The notes: a model not told the origin generated them from the letters alone. Numbered from the stretch's first letter, positions 1 through 11,630 are shown. The stretch is DNA of 64,000 nucleotides from Iris pallida (GCA_029216955.1 JANAVB010004169.1:1-64000); one strand, 5' to 3'. Translations and numbers: made by a program.

Positions 1-714
1 TATCAATATAATATAATATATATATATATATATGCTGATAAATAATATCCATAAATCTAAAAACCAATAATAATTATATTATATAATAATAATCTCAATA
101 AAATAATAATAATAACGAAAACTATAAACCAATAATGGCGCATATACCATCATATACAGTCTAATTATCCCAAAATGTGCAGGGCCCCCTTTTATGCAAA
201 TATTATTGAATATCACATAATAATGATTTATAATATTATAAATATGAATACTAGAAATATTCATTTAAATAATTAAAACGGAAACCCACACACTCATACC
301 AAAATACGTCAACACGAATGTCATTGAACGTACTGCATGACTACATGGGCTTGGGCTCAGTTCGGGTCCAGTTTGACTAGTTTGGTACGATCGGATCACC
401 TAGACGTCAAATAATGTTAATAATGAATAATTAAACTATTATAATGGTCATGTCATAACTTGGCCTGGTTTTTCTAGTTAGGACATCACTATGGCTCGGC
501 TTCCTTGGCATGGCTAATACACTAGTCTAGGCACGCTACTGCACTATCAGTGCCACGATTTCTAGTCACCCTGTATTCCGAATTTAATCATGACTAAATC
601 ATCTACCGTAATGATTAACTAAATAATTATTTACAAAATTCTAAAATTACCTTTTAAATCAAATAATAAAAAAAATATCTCAAAATTTCGGGAAGGGAGG
701 CTACATAATGTTTA
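1..714. other. AT-rich non-coding stretch left of the first LTR
   Basis: I see no gene here. The first 280 bases are very AT-rich with short TA runs. The remainder is low-complexity non-coding DNA. A purine tract (ggaagggagg, 691-700) lies 14 bases before the first long repeat. It could be a polypurine tract, but no coding remnant of a retroelement precedes it. Confidence 0.5.
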
Positions 715-2735
715 TGCATAATTAAACTGTTAATTCCTGTTTAATCCTAGTTTGAAACTGAAATGTTTGATTCATGTATTCACTGCTTTCAATGCTATTT
801 TCCTGAGATTAATTCTTTCCTTAATGAACATTCCTTGATTTCAATTAAACACAAGTGCACTGTTTTGCTTGCCTACACTGTCCTGATTTCAGGGGGGTTG
901 GTCACACATGTTACACTGTTCACAGGTTCCAGCTATCACACACACACACAACTCTCTAGACACTTCACTCATGTATCCTCTTAACACACACACATGTCAT
1001 GTCTTTATACACACACACCCCCCCCCCAAGGACACATACTATGTTCCTATTTCATATATACATGTATATCTATATGTGAGATGTAATATATATCCTATAT
1101 ATTAGATAATATGTGTGTACTATCATATATTATATATAAATATGGTTGTATGGGTGATATGTATATAGATAGCCTATATATGTATATTCTAAGTTAGATT
1201 ATAATATATATCAATTTGTGTTTTAGATATATTGACATGTAGTCATGTGATTTATGGTCTGGCTCATAGGCATGATATAGCCTATGGCCTATGTGTGTGT
1301 CTGCTTGACTAGTGTAGAGTCTAGATAGACTTGTATAGCCTAGTTAGACCTAGAATAGACTTGTTAGACTATTTAGACTTGTTAGACCTAGTTTGACCAT
1401 AGTTGACCTAGTTGACTTCTAGGGTTAACCAGAGTTGACCAAGAGTTGACTTTGGCCTAGATTGACCTAGATTCATGTAGAATGCATTGAATTACATCTT
1501 GTTATCATTTTAGACTTGTTGTGACTTGTGCTGTTCTGATTAGGAGCCAAACACCTCTTCTCGGATAGTACATTTCATCCGGACACTCAGATACAGGCGA
1601 GTGTATTCTCTGATCATTTCATATCCTGCTTAGAATTATTTTTTGCATTAAATTACTTTACTTGATACTGTCACATTGGTCACACGGATTAGTACTATAT
1701 GGATCCCTTCTTGAGATGTTATCCCTTCAGGAAGCATCGGGTACTCTATGTTCTGTGCGTTTCACTTACATGGCGTATCACTATGCTTCTTTGGTTCTTT
1801 GATCACTTGTGACATATACTCTTATGATCACAGAGTTTTCCTTGAATCCTTATCCCATTTATTGGGTTTCCCAGAATCTCCATTTATGGGACTACTATAT
1901 ACCATCCTTCGGGGGCCGTTACATAGAATCATAACATAACCTGGTTGGATCCTTGTATATTGATTGGGGGTACGAGGGAGTAGAAGTAGACATGTGAATA
2001 ATACCCAAGTATTATCTCATCAGAATCATTCCGTAGTGTCTCATCAGAATCATTCTATGCCATTTACATGTCTGTATTATACTCTGACTCACTAGCCACT
2101 GTTAGTTCTTTACTTATAGTAGATATTTCTATTACAGTCCTCTTTCTCTCTGTTTACATACTACATTCTTCAGTACCTGTATCTTACTTTACTGTATGAT
2201 TATATTTTTTAACCTGCTATAAACTGTTGAGATGTATTGTGCGCGCTCCTGTCCTGACTGGACCTGTTAAAAATATTACAGAGGACGAGGAGGAGGCCTG
2301 TGTGGATACCTTCTACGGGACAGCTCTAGCTGACGACTTTATCCTAATGCCTAGACTAGCTTAGTTAGGTTTTATCTTACTTATGTTATCTTGAGACTAG
2401 TAGTTAGACTTTATTTCTGTCTTTGAGATTTGGGTTGTATATATTCTTTCATATTTAGTAGCTGAAATCTTGTACTCTGGATATCTGTTGAGATGTTATC
2501 TTAGACTGTCTGATCATCTGTATTTTTCTTAAGTTCTATATCATATCGTGCTTTCTTCTTCCTTAGTTGTGATTGAGTTTACTTCTGCTATGTCACCCCC
2601 ATTCGGGGAGTATAAACTGCTTAGTTTTATATTGTTAGATGTTGTGACCTAGGATAGCATTCTACTGCCGACACTGCGGCGTAGGCTGGGTGCTGTTACG
2701 TACTCGTACCCTCATAGTGGGTGCGGGTCGTGACA
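715..2735 (+). repeat. LTR copy A (2021 bp)
   Basis: This is the left copy of the direct repeat. It starts TGCATAATTAAAC and ends GGGTCGTGACA, so it has TG...CA ends. It contains a CA microsatellite (about 938-952), a C run near 1018-1028, TA-rich stretches, and a cluster of TTGAC motifs. Small ORFs inside it are shared with copy B but look like chance frames. The boundary next to 715 is set only by loss of similarity with copy B. Confidence 0.75.
1393..1466 (+). promoter_or_regulatory. TTGAC (W-box core) cluster in LTR copy A
   Basis: Six TTGAC cores lie within 74 bases (starting at 1393, 1403, 1412, 1435, 1446 and 1462), several as TTGACC or TTGACT. TTGAC(C/T) is the core bound by WRKY transcription factors. 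The block is conserved in copy B. A promoter role is inference. Confidence 0.4.
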
Positions 2736-3075
2736 CATTTTTAGTGGTGGCCCATGCAGGTCAAGTTTATGTAGTGGTATTCGAACTAGAGTATCACTAC
2801 AGCCTGTAGTAGGATTAGAATATATTTTGAAGGTACTCAATCACAGTTAGAATTCCTTAAGAGATTCCTGGGACGACCCTTGAGAATCTTATTTAAACTT
2901 CAATTTGAATCATTTTCCTTGTTTTGTTGCTCTCACTCCTTGATTACTGAATTTGATTTTGATTGGATCGTTGTTGATTTTGATTTTCCTATCGAGATGA
3001 ATTTTAAGGCCTGAGTTACGATATTTTTCTGATAACATATATTGACGGGAATACAGGGATGGTAAAACATCTACT

Positions 3076-3345
3076 TGATTATGGAACCTGTAGTTTATCG
3101 CAGCCATATTAGCTGTCGTGGCGAAAACATAGAGACCTGACTTCGGATGTACGTATCTTGGTTATGAGATTTAGAATTTCTTGCAGCTATACTAGTCGGC
3201 ATAGTGAGAATTCCAGACGACATGATTGTAGAGGTACATGCCCCAGTTATGGAATCTATCGTTTATCGCAGCCTTGCTTACTGGCATGGCGAGGACTCTG
3301 AGTAACATGATTTTGGACAGACGCATATGATTATCAGATTGTATC
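3076..3345 (+). repeat. Degenerate ~84-bp tandem repeat
   Basis: Units begin with ttatgga/ttatgag, carry tttatcgcagcc or a decayed form, then a ctggcatggcgagga-like segment and an acatgattt-like segment. Roughly three units are visible, with moderate divergence. Confidence 0.5.
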
Positions 3346-3837
3346 TTGAGAAGGTTTTAAACATATCATCTCTATCGTACAATTCTGTTGTTATAAATTG
3401 CACTCCATCATCAAATAACTTAGGAATAGGAGTAAGAGTAACTTTAGCTGTTATTATTAAACCTTTAACCCTGGATCCTAAGTGTTTAGTTCAATTTGCA
3501 GTTTTAATTGGTAATGTTTGAGCCATATACATTATTGTGTGTAGGTATATAAGTTAGGTTTCATACTCTTACATGTTAGGTTGTGGTTGTGGTAAACATT
3601 GAGTTGGTTTTGATGTTCGAATTTCTCCAAAATCCTGAAAACTGAATACATGTTAACATTTTTACATTGCTTTCAAATGTGTAGCTCAATTTCAGATCTA
3701 ATATGTAATGATGAGCTAAAATGAATGATTGAACCCTTCATCTCAAGTTTTAACCCATGTACACTTGACACTCTACACTAATGTTCACAACTGCAATGTA
3801 AACCTAACCCTTCACCTCTATGTTATGTTCACATAGC

Positions 3838-3841
<4 letters not shown>

Positions 3842-3929
<88 letters not shown>
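3842..3929. repeat. (TA)n microsatellite
   Basis: About 88 bases of uninterrupted alternating TA inside the leader of the gag-only element. Confidence 0.95.
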
Positions 3930-3931
<2 letters not shown>

Positions 3932-4319
3932 TTAGCCATGCATGTTATGAGTAAATAGCTTGTGCCTTGTAGACTGCTTAACCAATATGCCATGAATAGT
4001 GTAACTTGATAGCTATGGTTGAAACCCAAATCCTTCTATACACTTTCATGCATATTTTACACACACAAACCACATGACCTTTACATAATGTTAGCTTTTC
4101 CCTATCTAACACTCTCTCTTTCTATATATATTATATTGTGATTGGATTCAATGCTATTGACTTTCGTTCCTTAAACTTTTGGTTCTGATTTTCTTAAATA
4201 GTACCCCTTTTAGATGATTAGTAGTTAACTTATTTTATTTTTGATAATTACCAGTTTACAGATAGGATAGTAGACTGCCGTACAGCCTTAATGATTGTTG
4301 TGTTTTTATCCTTTCCAGT

Positions 4320-4748
4320 ATGGCACCCATGACCCGAGCCCGTCGCATGAGAGCAGCTGCATCTACTGAGAGTGTGCTTCCACCTCCTATTGTTCAGGAG
4401 GTAGTGATCCCTCTATCTGATCAGGGGGTGGTGGCACCTCCTGCCATTGAGGTGATGGTGGTAGCCTCGCCAGAGAGTCTTCCTTCATCTCCTGTCGTTC
4501 AGGAGAGAGCTGCGAATTTGCCTGAGACCGAGAGCCTTTTCCTACCCCTTGTACTCCATACTGTACCACCCGGAGGTTTGCTACTTGACGCAGCCCAGGT
4601 GTTTGGATATTTCCAAGATAGGCTGTTGGAGTCACAGAGAGTTCATGAGGAGGCCATGAGGGAGCAATACCAGAGGTTGCTACGTCTGCGGGACTCTGTG
4701 CTTCCAGGAGGAGAGCCTAGATCCAAGAGGGCGAGGAGTAGTACTTAG
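4320..4748 (+). CDS. Gag-like protein of the non-autonomous element
   Basis: The 142-residue ORF starts MAPMTRARR, a basic N-terminus often seen in plant gypsy Gag. It continues with a Pro/Val/Glu-rich low-complexity segment (residues about 18-85) and a short Glu/Arg-rich, probably coiled-coil stretch (about 95-125), and ends in a basic RSKRARSST tail. A stop at 4746-4748 separates it from a CCHC zinc knuckle (4848-4889) in the same direction, so the original Gag was probably longer. The normal Gag capsid fold is not recognisable. It could be a rapidly diverging Gag or a truncated one. Confidence 0.55.
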   Translation: MAPMTRARRMRAAASTESVLPPPIVQEVVIPLSDQGVVAPPAIEVMVVASPESLPSSPVVQERAANLPETESLFLPLVLHTVPPGGLLLDAAQVFGYFQDRLLESQRVHEEAMREQYQRLLRLRDSVLPGGEPRSKRARSST

Positions 4749-4907
4749 TCCTACCCAGAGTTTGAGGAGTACCCATATATCTAGCCTATATCATCATACC
4801 CAGCCCAGTCTTCTATCCAGCAGAGGCCAGCTGAGCCAAAGCCTATCTGTGCCTACTGTAATAGGTCTGGGCACAAGTGGAACTCCTGTAGAAAGAGACT
4901 AGGATTA
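4749..4907 (+). pseudogene. Gag C-terminal remnant with CCHC zinc knuckle
   Basis: Read past the stop, the sequence encodes CAYCNRSGHKWNSC (4848-4889), a perfect CX2CX4HX4C knuckle used by Gag to bind RNA. It ends abruptly at the start of LTR copy B, with no pol between. Confidence 0.65.
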
Positions 4908-6933
4908 TGCATGATTAAACTTTCAATTCCTGTTTAATCCTAGTTTGAAACTGAAATGTTTGATTCATGTATTCACTGCTTTCAATGCTATTTTCCTGAG
5001 ATTAATTCTTTCCTTAATGAACATTCCTTGATTTCAATTAAACACAAGTGCACTGTTTTGCTTGCCTACACTGTCCTGATTTCAGGGGGGTTGGTCACAC
5101 ATGTTACACTGTTCATAGGTTCCAGCTATCACACACACACACACAACTCTCTAGACACTTCACTCATGTATCCTCTTGACACACACACATGTCATGTCTT
5201 TATACACACACACCCCCCCAAGGACACATACTATGTTCCTATTTCATATATACATGTATATCTATATGTGAGATGTAATATATATCCTATATATTAGATA
5301 ATGTGTGTGTACTATCATATATTATATATAAATATGGTTGTATGGGTGATATGTATATAGATAGCCTATATATGTATATTCTAAGTTAGATTATAATATA
5401 TATCAATTTGTGTATTATTTTAGATATATTGACATGTAGTCATGTGATTTATGGTTTGGCTCATAGGCATGATATAGCCTATGGCCTATGTGTGTGTCTG
5501 CTTGACTAGTGTAGAGTCTAGATAGACTTGTATAGCCTAGTTAGACCTAGAATAGACTTGTTAGACTATTTAGACTTGTTAGACCTAGTTTGACCATAGT
5601 TGACCTAGTTGACTTTTAGGGTTAACTAGAGTTGACCAAGAGTTGACTTTGGCCTAGATTGACCTAGATTCATGTAGAATGCATTGAATTGCATCTTGTT
5701 ATCATTTTAGACTTGTTGTGACTTGTGTTGTTCTGATTAGGAGCCAAACACCTCTCCTCGGACAGTACATTTCATTCGGACACTCAGATACAGGCGAGTA
5801 CATTCTCTGATCATTTCATATCCTGCTTAGAATTATTTTCCTGCATTAAATTACTTTACTTGATACTGTCACGCTGGTCACACGGATTAGTACTATATGG
5901 ATCCCTTCTTGAGATGTTATCCCTTCAGGGAGCATCGGGTACTCTATGTTCTGTGCGTTTCACTTACATGGCGTATCACTATGCTTCTTTGGTTCTTTGA
6001 TCACTTGTGACATATACTCTTATGATCACAGAGTTTTTCTTGAATCCTTATCCCATTTATTGGGTTTTCCAGAATCTCCATTTATGGGACTACTATGTAC
6101 CACCCTTCGGGGGCCGTTACATAGAATCATAACATAACCTGGTTGGATCCTTGTATATTGATTGGGGGTACGGGGGAGTAGAAGTAGACATGTGAATAAT
6201 ACCCAAGTAGTATCTCATCAGAATCATTCCGTAGTGTCTCATCAGAATCATCCTATGCAATTTACATGTCTATATTATACTCTGACTCACTAGCCACTGT
6301 TAGTTCTTTACTTATAGTAGATATTTCTATTATAGTCCTCTTTCTCTCTGTTTACATACTGTATTCTTCAGTACCTGTATCTTACTTTACTGCATGATTA
6401 TATTTTCTAACCTGCTATGAACTGTTGAGATGTATTGTGCGCGCTCCTGTCCTGACTGGACCTGTTGAAAATATTACAGAGGACGAGGAGGAGGCCTGTG
6501 TGGATACCTTCTACGGGACAGCTCTAGCTGACGACTTTACCCTAATGCCTAGACTAGCTTAGTTAGGTTTTATCTTACTTATGTTGTCTTGAGACTAGTA
6601 GTTAGACTTTATTTCTGTCTTTGAGATTTGGGTTGTATATATTCTTTCATATTCAGTAGCTGAGATCTTGTACTCTGGATATCTGCTGAGATGTTATCTT
6701 AGACTGTCTGATCATATGTATTTTTTTTGAGTTCTATATCATATCGTGCTTTCTTCTTCCTTAGTTGTGATTGAGTTTACTTCTGCTATGTCACCCCCAT
6801 TCGGGGAGTATAAACTTCTTAGATTTATATTGTTAGATGTTGTGACCTAGGACAGCGTTCTACCGCCGACACTGCGACGTAGGATGGGCGATGTTACGTC
6901 CTCGTACCCTTACGGTGGGTGCGGGTCGTGACA
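4908..6933 (+). repeat. LTR copy B (2026 bp)
   Basis: The right copy of the direct repeat differs from copy A by scattered substitutions and small indels, an estimated few percent by eye. It starts TGCATGATTAAAC directly after the zinc-knuckle remnant. Its last bases gtgaca abut tgaagcgtcgg, which is RT-coding sequence of the minus-strand gypsy element. Confidence 0.75.
5590..5663 (+). promoter_or_regulatory. TTGAC (W-box core) cluster in LTR copy B
   Basis: The six TTGAC cores of copy A are kept here at the same spacing although neighbouring bases have changed. Confidence 0.4.
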
Positions 6934-7782
6934 TGAAGCGTCGGTAGTATCCCGCTAAGCCAAGGAAACTTTAAATCTCGCTGACGGACGTTAGCCGCTT
7001 CCAATCGACAACGGCTTCAACTTTCTTTGGGTCGACCGCAATGCCTTCAGTTGAAATAATGTGTCCGAGGAATGTGACGCAACTCAGCCAAAATTCACAT
7101 TTGCTTCGCTTCGCATACAACTGATTTTCTCGAAGGTTCTGAAGTACGGTCCGTAGATGCTCAGTGTATTGCTGCCTATTCTTCGAGTAGACGAGTATAT
7201 CGTCAATAAAGCCTACTACGAACTTGTCGAGGAATGGTCGAAACACCCGATTCATCAAATCTATGAAAGCAGCGGGGGTATTCATTAGGCCGAATGACAT
7301 TACCAGAAATTCGTAATGGCCGTAGCGAGTACGAAATGCAGACTTTGGCACATCGTCCAGCTTGATCTTGAGTTGATGGTAACTCGAGCGCAGATTAATT
7401 TTAGAGAATATCGTAGCTCCTTGTAGCTGATCAAACAGATCGTCTATGCGGGACAGGGGATATTTGTTTCGGACGGTGTCTTTATTCAGCTCGCGGTAGT
7501 CGATACAAAGATGCAGAGAGCCATCTTTTTTTTCTTGACGAACAGCACGGGCGCTCCCTATGGCGAGATGCTGGGTCGAATGAATCCCTTGTCGAGCAAC
7601 TCTTGCAACTGTGCTTTGAGTTCTTTTAGCTCTGCAGGGGCCATTCTGTACGGGGCTTTCGAGATCGGTCGGGTATCGGAGAATGTATCGATAGTGATCT
7701 CAATCTCTCGATCGGGCGGCATGCCGGACAGCTCGTTCGGGAATATATCTAGAAATTCTGCCACAACGTCGGTCTGACCCAC
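6934..7782 (-). pseudogene. Reverse transcriptase (Tekay-like gypsy), partial
   Basis: The N-terminal part (7782-7558) carries the pre-RT segment with [11 protein letters not shown] and [19 protein letters not shown]. The palm continues in a shifted frame, then resumes at 7351-6971 with [20 protein letters not shown] and [10 protein letters not shown]. The catalytic box is FIDD. A TAA stop follows SVSEI, and coding similarity (FLGLAGYYRRF-like) runs to 6934, where it is cut by the end of LTR copy B. Enzyme activity is lost. Confidence 0.85.
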
Positions 7783-7797
7783 GTTTGCACCATCATG

Positions 7798-8535
7798 TCA
7801 CATGTCTCGAACGGAAGCTAGATAGCCTTCGCACCCGAAATGCAGCATCCGTCGAGCAGATATTACGGAGATCACCATGCAGGTCGGCGACACCTCACCA
7901 CACAAGTAGCAGAATTCAGGCACTCCAGGTATGCGGAATATGACCCTTTTTTCAGCGTAGTCTATGGTTGTGTTGCACGAACCGAGCCAATCCATCCCCA
8001 GAATGATGTCGTAGTCCTTAATATCTAGAACTATCGTATCGAGACTGATCTTTTGACCACCTATACAGATGATTCCGTCTCCGCAGACTAAATTTGTAAG
8101 TAGTGGCATGCCCGATGGTACGCTAACAGTGAGATCGAGTCCCAGCGGTGTCAGGAAAAATTTGTGCTCGACGACAAAGTCAGCCGATATAAAACTATGC
8201 GTGGCACTTGAATCAAACAATACACGAGCAGGTTTATTATTGAATTGCAGTATACCTGTCACGACTATATCAGATGCGAATGCTTCATCTCGAGTCATGG
8301 TGTAGACGCGGCCTTGAGCATTGGGGCGACGGTCCTGGCCATTCTGTTGTGCGGTCGGTGGAGCCCGAGGTGCTTGGCCTCGGTTTTGTTGATATTGAGG
8401 GAGGCGTTGGTTCGGCCTAGCTTTCGGACAGTTCCTTACGATGTGATTTGTTTTATCGCACACGAAACATGCTTCGTGCTTCAATCGGCACTCGGTGACC
8501 AGGTGCCCCTCCTTGTGGCAGAAATCGCAGACCAT
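7798..8535 (-). pseudogene. Gag C-terminal zinc knuckles and aspartic protease (Tekay-like)
   Basis: Residues 3-16 and 23-36 form two CX2CX4HX4C knuckles (CDFCHKEGHLVTEC and CFVCDKTNHIVRNC). After a Pro/Gln/Arg linker comes a retropepsin-type domain with LFDSSATHSFIS and DIILGMDWL. The usual active-site triplet DSG reads DSS here, which should damage catalysis. The frame ends near 7798 and RT starts at 7782 in another frame, which suggests a frameshift. Confidence 0.85.
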
Positions 8536-8574
8536 CTGATCCTTCGTCTGGTTGCCGCCTCCGTTGCCGCAATT

Positions 8575-9488
8575 TTAACGCTTGTGTGCATTGTTGCCTC
8601 CCACATTACCATGGCGTTTGTTATGAAAGTGAACAGCGCCAGTAGTAGCAGGTGGATACTCGGACTCCAGACGGAGGGCATGGTTGAGTGCCTCACCCAT
8701 GGTTTTGTATTCAGGCACCGAGACATGAGCACGGATAGTAGAACGCAGGCCCACTTTGAATCGTCGAGCTCGACTTGCAGGGGTGGAAAGATATTCTCCA
8801 GCAAATTTGGCTAGTTTGTTGAATTCAGTCGCATATTGTCGCACTATCATATTCCCTTGCCTCAACTGCATAAATTTATTTTTTTTTCCTGTCGCACGGC
8901 TACAGAAAGATATTCGATCTCGAACGCATTTCTGAAGGTAGCCCAGGAGATCGCCGCCGTCCCGTCTTCACGTCGAATAGCACGCTTCTGTATAGCCCAC
9001 CATTCGTGCGTGTTTATTCGAATTAGAAGTTGAGCACACACGACTTTCTTTGAGTCCTCGACACCCAGAAGCTCGAACTTATCTTCCAGCTCCTCCAACC
9101 AGTCGATCGCCACCGAGGGATCTTTCGAGCCGTTGAAGGAGGTGCGACAACTTTTTGTGAATTTTGACACGTCGAAGTTAGAACTTCTCGGTGCCGCATG
9201 TGAGAGCACGGGCGCCTCCGGTTCAGCTTCGTTGGATCGAACCGCAGGCTTGGTCACGACAGGCGTCATCGTTGAATTGTTGTTGTTGCCCACGATCGAT
9301 TGTACGATTTGCTGGAGGGTATTCAGCTGCTGCTGCAGCTTGAATTGATCCTCGAACCGATTCTCGAATTGGATCTGACGAGCCTTCGCCTGCTGACGAT
9401 GGAGCTCGTTTTGACGTTGCTGCAGTTCGAGCATCTGCAGTATCCGTTGTATCGGGTCGTCGAAAGGTCCGGCTACGGTAGGCGTCAT
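8575..9488 (-). pseudogene. Gag capsid region (Tekay-like gypsy), frameshifted
   Basis: The first 208 residues (9488-8862) contain a Gln-rich predicted coiled coil (about residues 20-65), then a Retrotrans_gag-type capsid segment with DWLEELEDKFELLGV. A T run at 8876-8887 (plus strand) coincides with a frame change. The capsid continues at 8871-8575 with YATEFNKLAKFAGEYL and ends at a stop before the zinc-knuckle ORF. The ATG at 9488 is in a plausible place, about 240 bases after the LTR. Confidence 0.8.
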
Positions 9489-9729
9489 TCCCGTTGGGTT
9501 GACGGAATGCTCGGGTCTAGAAGCACTTGAGCCGCTGGAAGCGCTCGTCTCGTCCTTCGCCCGAGCTCCCGCAACTGCAGGGAAAAAGGGAAGGCAACTC
9601 TCGTTAGTTTTGGAAATGTCCAGGGTTCAGTGTATGGAACAACTTATCTCATCAACACTAGGTCAACGGTTTGAGACTAGAACTCGACATTGGAGGCCAA
9701 GGACGTAAAGCCGTTCTCTGATACAATTA
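9489..9729 (-). other. 5' untranslated leader and tRNA-Met-type primer-binding site
   Basis: On the minus strand the LTR end GTGACA is followed by taattgtatcagaga (about 9715-9729 on the plus strand). This is a two-mismatch version of the TGGTATCAGAGC site used with initiator tRNA-Met. The rest of the leader is non-coding. Confidence 0.7.
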
Positions 9730-11450
9730 TGTCACGTCCCGATTCCGTCGAATCGATAGTCGTCCCCCGGACGTGATGCCGTGCGAACCTAATTTACGAT
9801 CGCACAAAGCATAGTCATAAGGTAATCCGAGACACGAGATCTAAGAGAGTATACAGACAAATTGAATCACACATTAAGTAAAGGAAACTTTGATCTTTAT
9901 TGATAATGAACATCTTTTATAGACTCCAGTACAAGACTCATGCCGCACGGGCTACAACATGACTCGATTACAAAAGAGTGCCGATAAGATAGCCGTTCCA
10001 TACATTGCACACATCCCTCAAAATACAAAAAGTACTCTAGTGACCTGGATGGGAGGGATCCTGAGTCATCTTCCTTGGACTGTCGAGAGCCTTCAAAAGT
10101 GGAGTCGCGAGAAAGTCTTCGACGCACGGCCGAAGCTTTAAAATCACGAACGCCGCCGAGCTAGCTGGCACGTCCTTCCTAGTTCACGGGACCTGCAAGG
10201 AGCGAGGATCAGTACGATCACATGTACTGGTGAATGACTAATTAAAATCCAAGCTCTGCATTTTATTCAAGAAGTTTCATAAACATGTTAGCTAGCTATT
10301 TATGTGATCTTTCTAACTATCCTGCTCGATTTGCATGTTAACATGTTTTGAGGCAAGCATATGAAATTGTATAACATTAAAAACTATCATATTCATCCCG
10401 TATCACGTGTATTTGTTAAGCAGTGAATGGGTGTGAAGGCCACTGGCAATGTCTAGCCATCGCGGACTATAACTGAGTTAGACGGCGACCCTTACGCGAC
10501 GGGTAGCGAGCCCTTTGCGAAAGTTCTCACGTAACCCACGCCGATGAAGGGCTGGCGCTTGCTATACTCGTTCCTTCCGGGTCGAATTGGTCCCTTGGCC
10601 TAGGCAACCGTTCGAGAAAACTTTATCTTGTCGACAAGTTATCCAATGACCGTTTTGCAGAGTCTTGAAAATTTCTGTCTCTTTTCTAGAACCTTATCAT
10701 TTCTCTTTTATGTGTGAAACTTAGCCTTTCTTGAACTTAGTCAATTTTCTTACTTAGCCGTATCATTGCGATAAACGTTAATCGATTCATTCATGGTTTT
10801 GCATAGGCTACGTGTAATTGCATAAGGAAGCATGTTTTTTATTTTCAATACCGGCAGATTGATAGCAAGTATTTCGTGAAGAATCGTGCCATAAGTTCTT
10901 TGATTCTATACTATTATGATAAGCATTCATTTTACTTCATAATGAATTTGAAGTAGAGGGACGAGACGAAGGAGGTCAGCCACTCGTCTTAGGCTTGCTT
11001 CAAGCGAGCGACCAGTTGGCTGCACTGTCGTCGCCTATGCGATCACCTGTAATCGCATAAGCAACTGATTAGAACACTGTGTAATTCAAGGAATTTCGAT
11101 ATGAATGCGAAGCTCAAAAACGCGTCACAAAAATCCATCGAAAATATTCACGAAAAATGCATTCACGAAAACTAAAGCCAAAGCCAAATCAAGTGTGGCA
11201 TGAAAATCAGAGCAACGGGAGGTCTCTCCCGACTCAGCCGTAGAGCCAATCCTCGAGGCGCAACCCGCTGAATATGGGACTTGGTTTCGAAGAAGCCATT
11301 CCATAACGTGGCATGGATCTTAATTCAACCGTTCTCGTTCGATCGACTCGGCCGATTCCGACCTATCAGTCCCGGCCGAATCGTTAGCGACGGTGTTCCT
11401 TTCTCACGCACCCCGTGGACGGAAACGGGGCACGATGTAGGGTCAGGGCA
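9730..11450 (-). repeat. 5' LTR of the Tekay-like element (1721 bp)
   Basis: On the plus strand the repeat begins TGTCACGTCCCG next to the primer site and ends GGGTCAGGGCA at 11450, giving TG...CA ends on either strand. The right edge coincides with the point where similarity to the other Sirevirus copy starts. No second LTR lies in the window. Confidence 0.7.
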
Positions 11451-11451
11451 C

Positions 11452-11545
11452 TACAACTACGGTCAAAACGAAGCGATACTTAAGTGTTCCCCGGTGAACC
11501 TCCGTTAGCTGGGACAGTACCCCTACAGCTAACCCAAAATAATAG
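11452..11545 (+). promoter_or_regulatory. Conserved pol-ORF3 spacer with hairpin
   Basis: The block is shared with the inverted copy near 38115-38215. It includes the near-palindrome tgttccccggtgaacct and an 8-bp perfect stem GTTAGCTG/CAGCTAAC (11504-11511 with 11526-11533) around a 14-base loop. Both copies keep the stem and most of the loop. Its function is unknown. Confidence 0.6.
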
Positions 11546-11630
11546 AAGTTATTAAATGTAGAAGTCAACTGTCATAAATTCAGAATTTAAATACCAATAC
11601 TGCAGTTATGTCCTCGGAAATACAAGTAGC

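Larger units (their letters stand above)
2736..4319 (+). other. Non-coding leader of the gag-only element
   Basis: No coding frame is convincing. No canonical tRNA-Met primer site follows the LTR; the sequence directly after it is catttttagtggtggccc. The stretch contains about three degenerate tandem units (3076-3345) and a long TA microsatellite (3842-3929). Confidence 0.5.
715..6933 (+). mobile_element. Non-autonomous gag-only LTR element (TR-GAG/LARD-like)
   Basis: Two direct repeats of about 2.02 kb (715-2735 and 4908-6933) begin with TGCAT and end with the same block closing in gtgcgggtcgtgaca. They are nearly identical by eye. Between them lie a non-coding leader and one gag-like ORF followed by a CCHC zinc knuckle. 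No protease, RT or integrase is present, so mobilisation would need an autonomous partner. No matching 5-bp target duplication is visible: gttta precedes 715 and tgaag follows 6933. The right end abuts the RT reading frame of a minus-strand Tekay-like element, which suggests insertion there followed by rearrangement on the left. A related LTR in reverse orientation starts at 29558. Confidence 0.7.
6934..11450 (-). mobile_element. Truncated Tekay/Del-like Ty3/gypsy element
   Basis: Read leftwards the order is 5' LTR (11450-9730), primer-binding site, gag, two zinc knuckles, protease, then RT, which stops at 6934. RNase H, integrase, chromodomain and 3' LTR are missing. Gag-protease-RT order and RT wording such as [14 protein letters not shown] and [15 protein letters not shown] are typical of Tekay/Del chromoviruses. 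The reading frame is broken several times, so the copy is dead. It sits directly beside the Sirevirus fragment at 11451, which it probably interrupted. Confidence 0.8.

Noticed and set aside
763..1105. Small ORFs repeated in both long LTRs
   Set aside because: They span CA microsatellites and are shared only because the LTRs are duplicates.
11225..11260. Sequence gactcagccgtagagccaatcc resembling a piece of 25S rRNA (reverse complement)
   Set aside because: Only about 11 bases can be matched and the neighbours are not rRNA; it lies inside a gypsy LTR.
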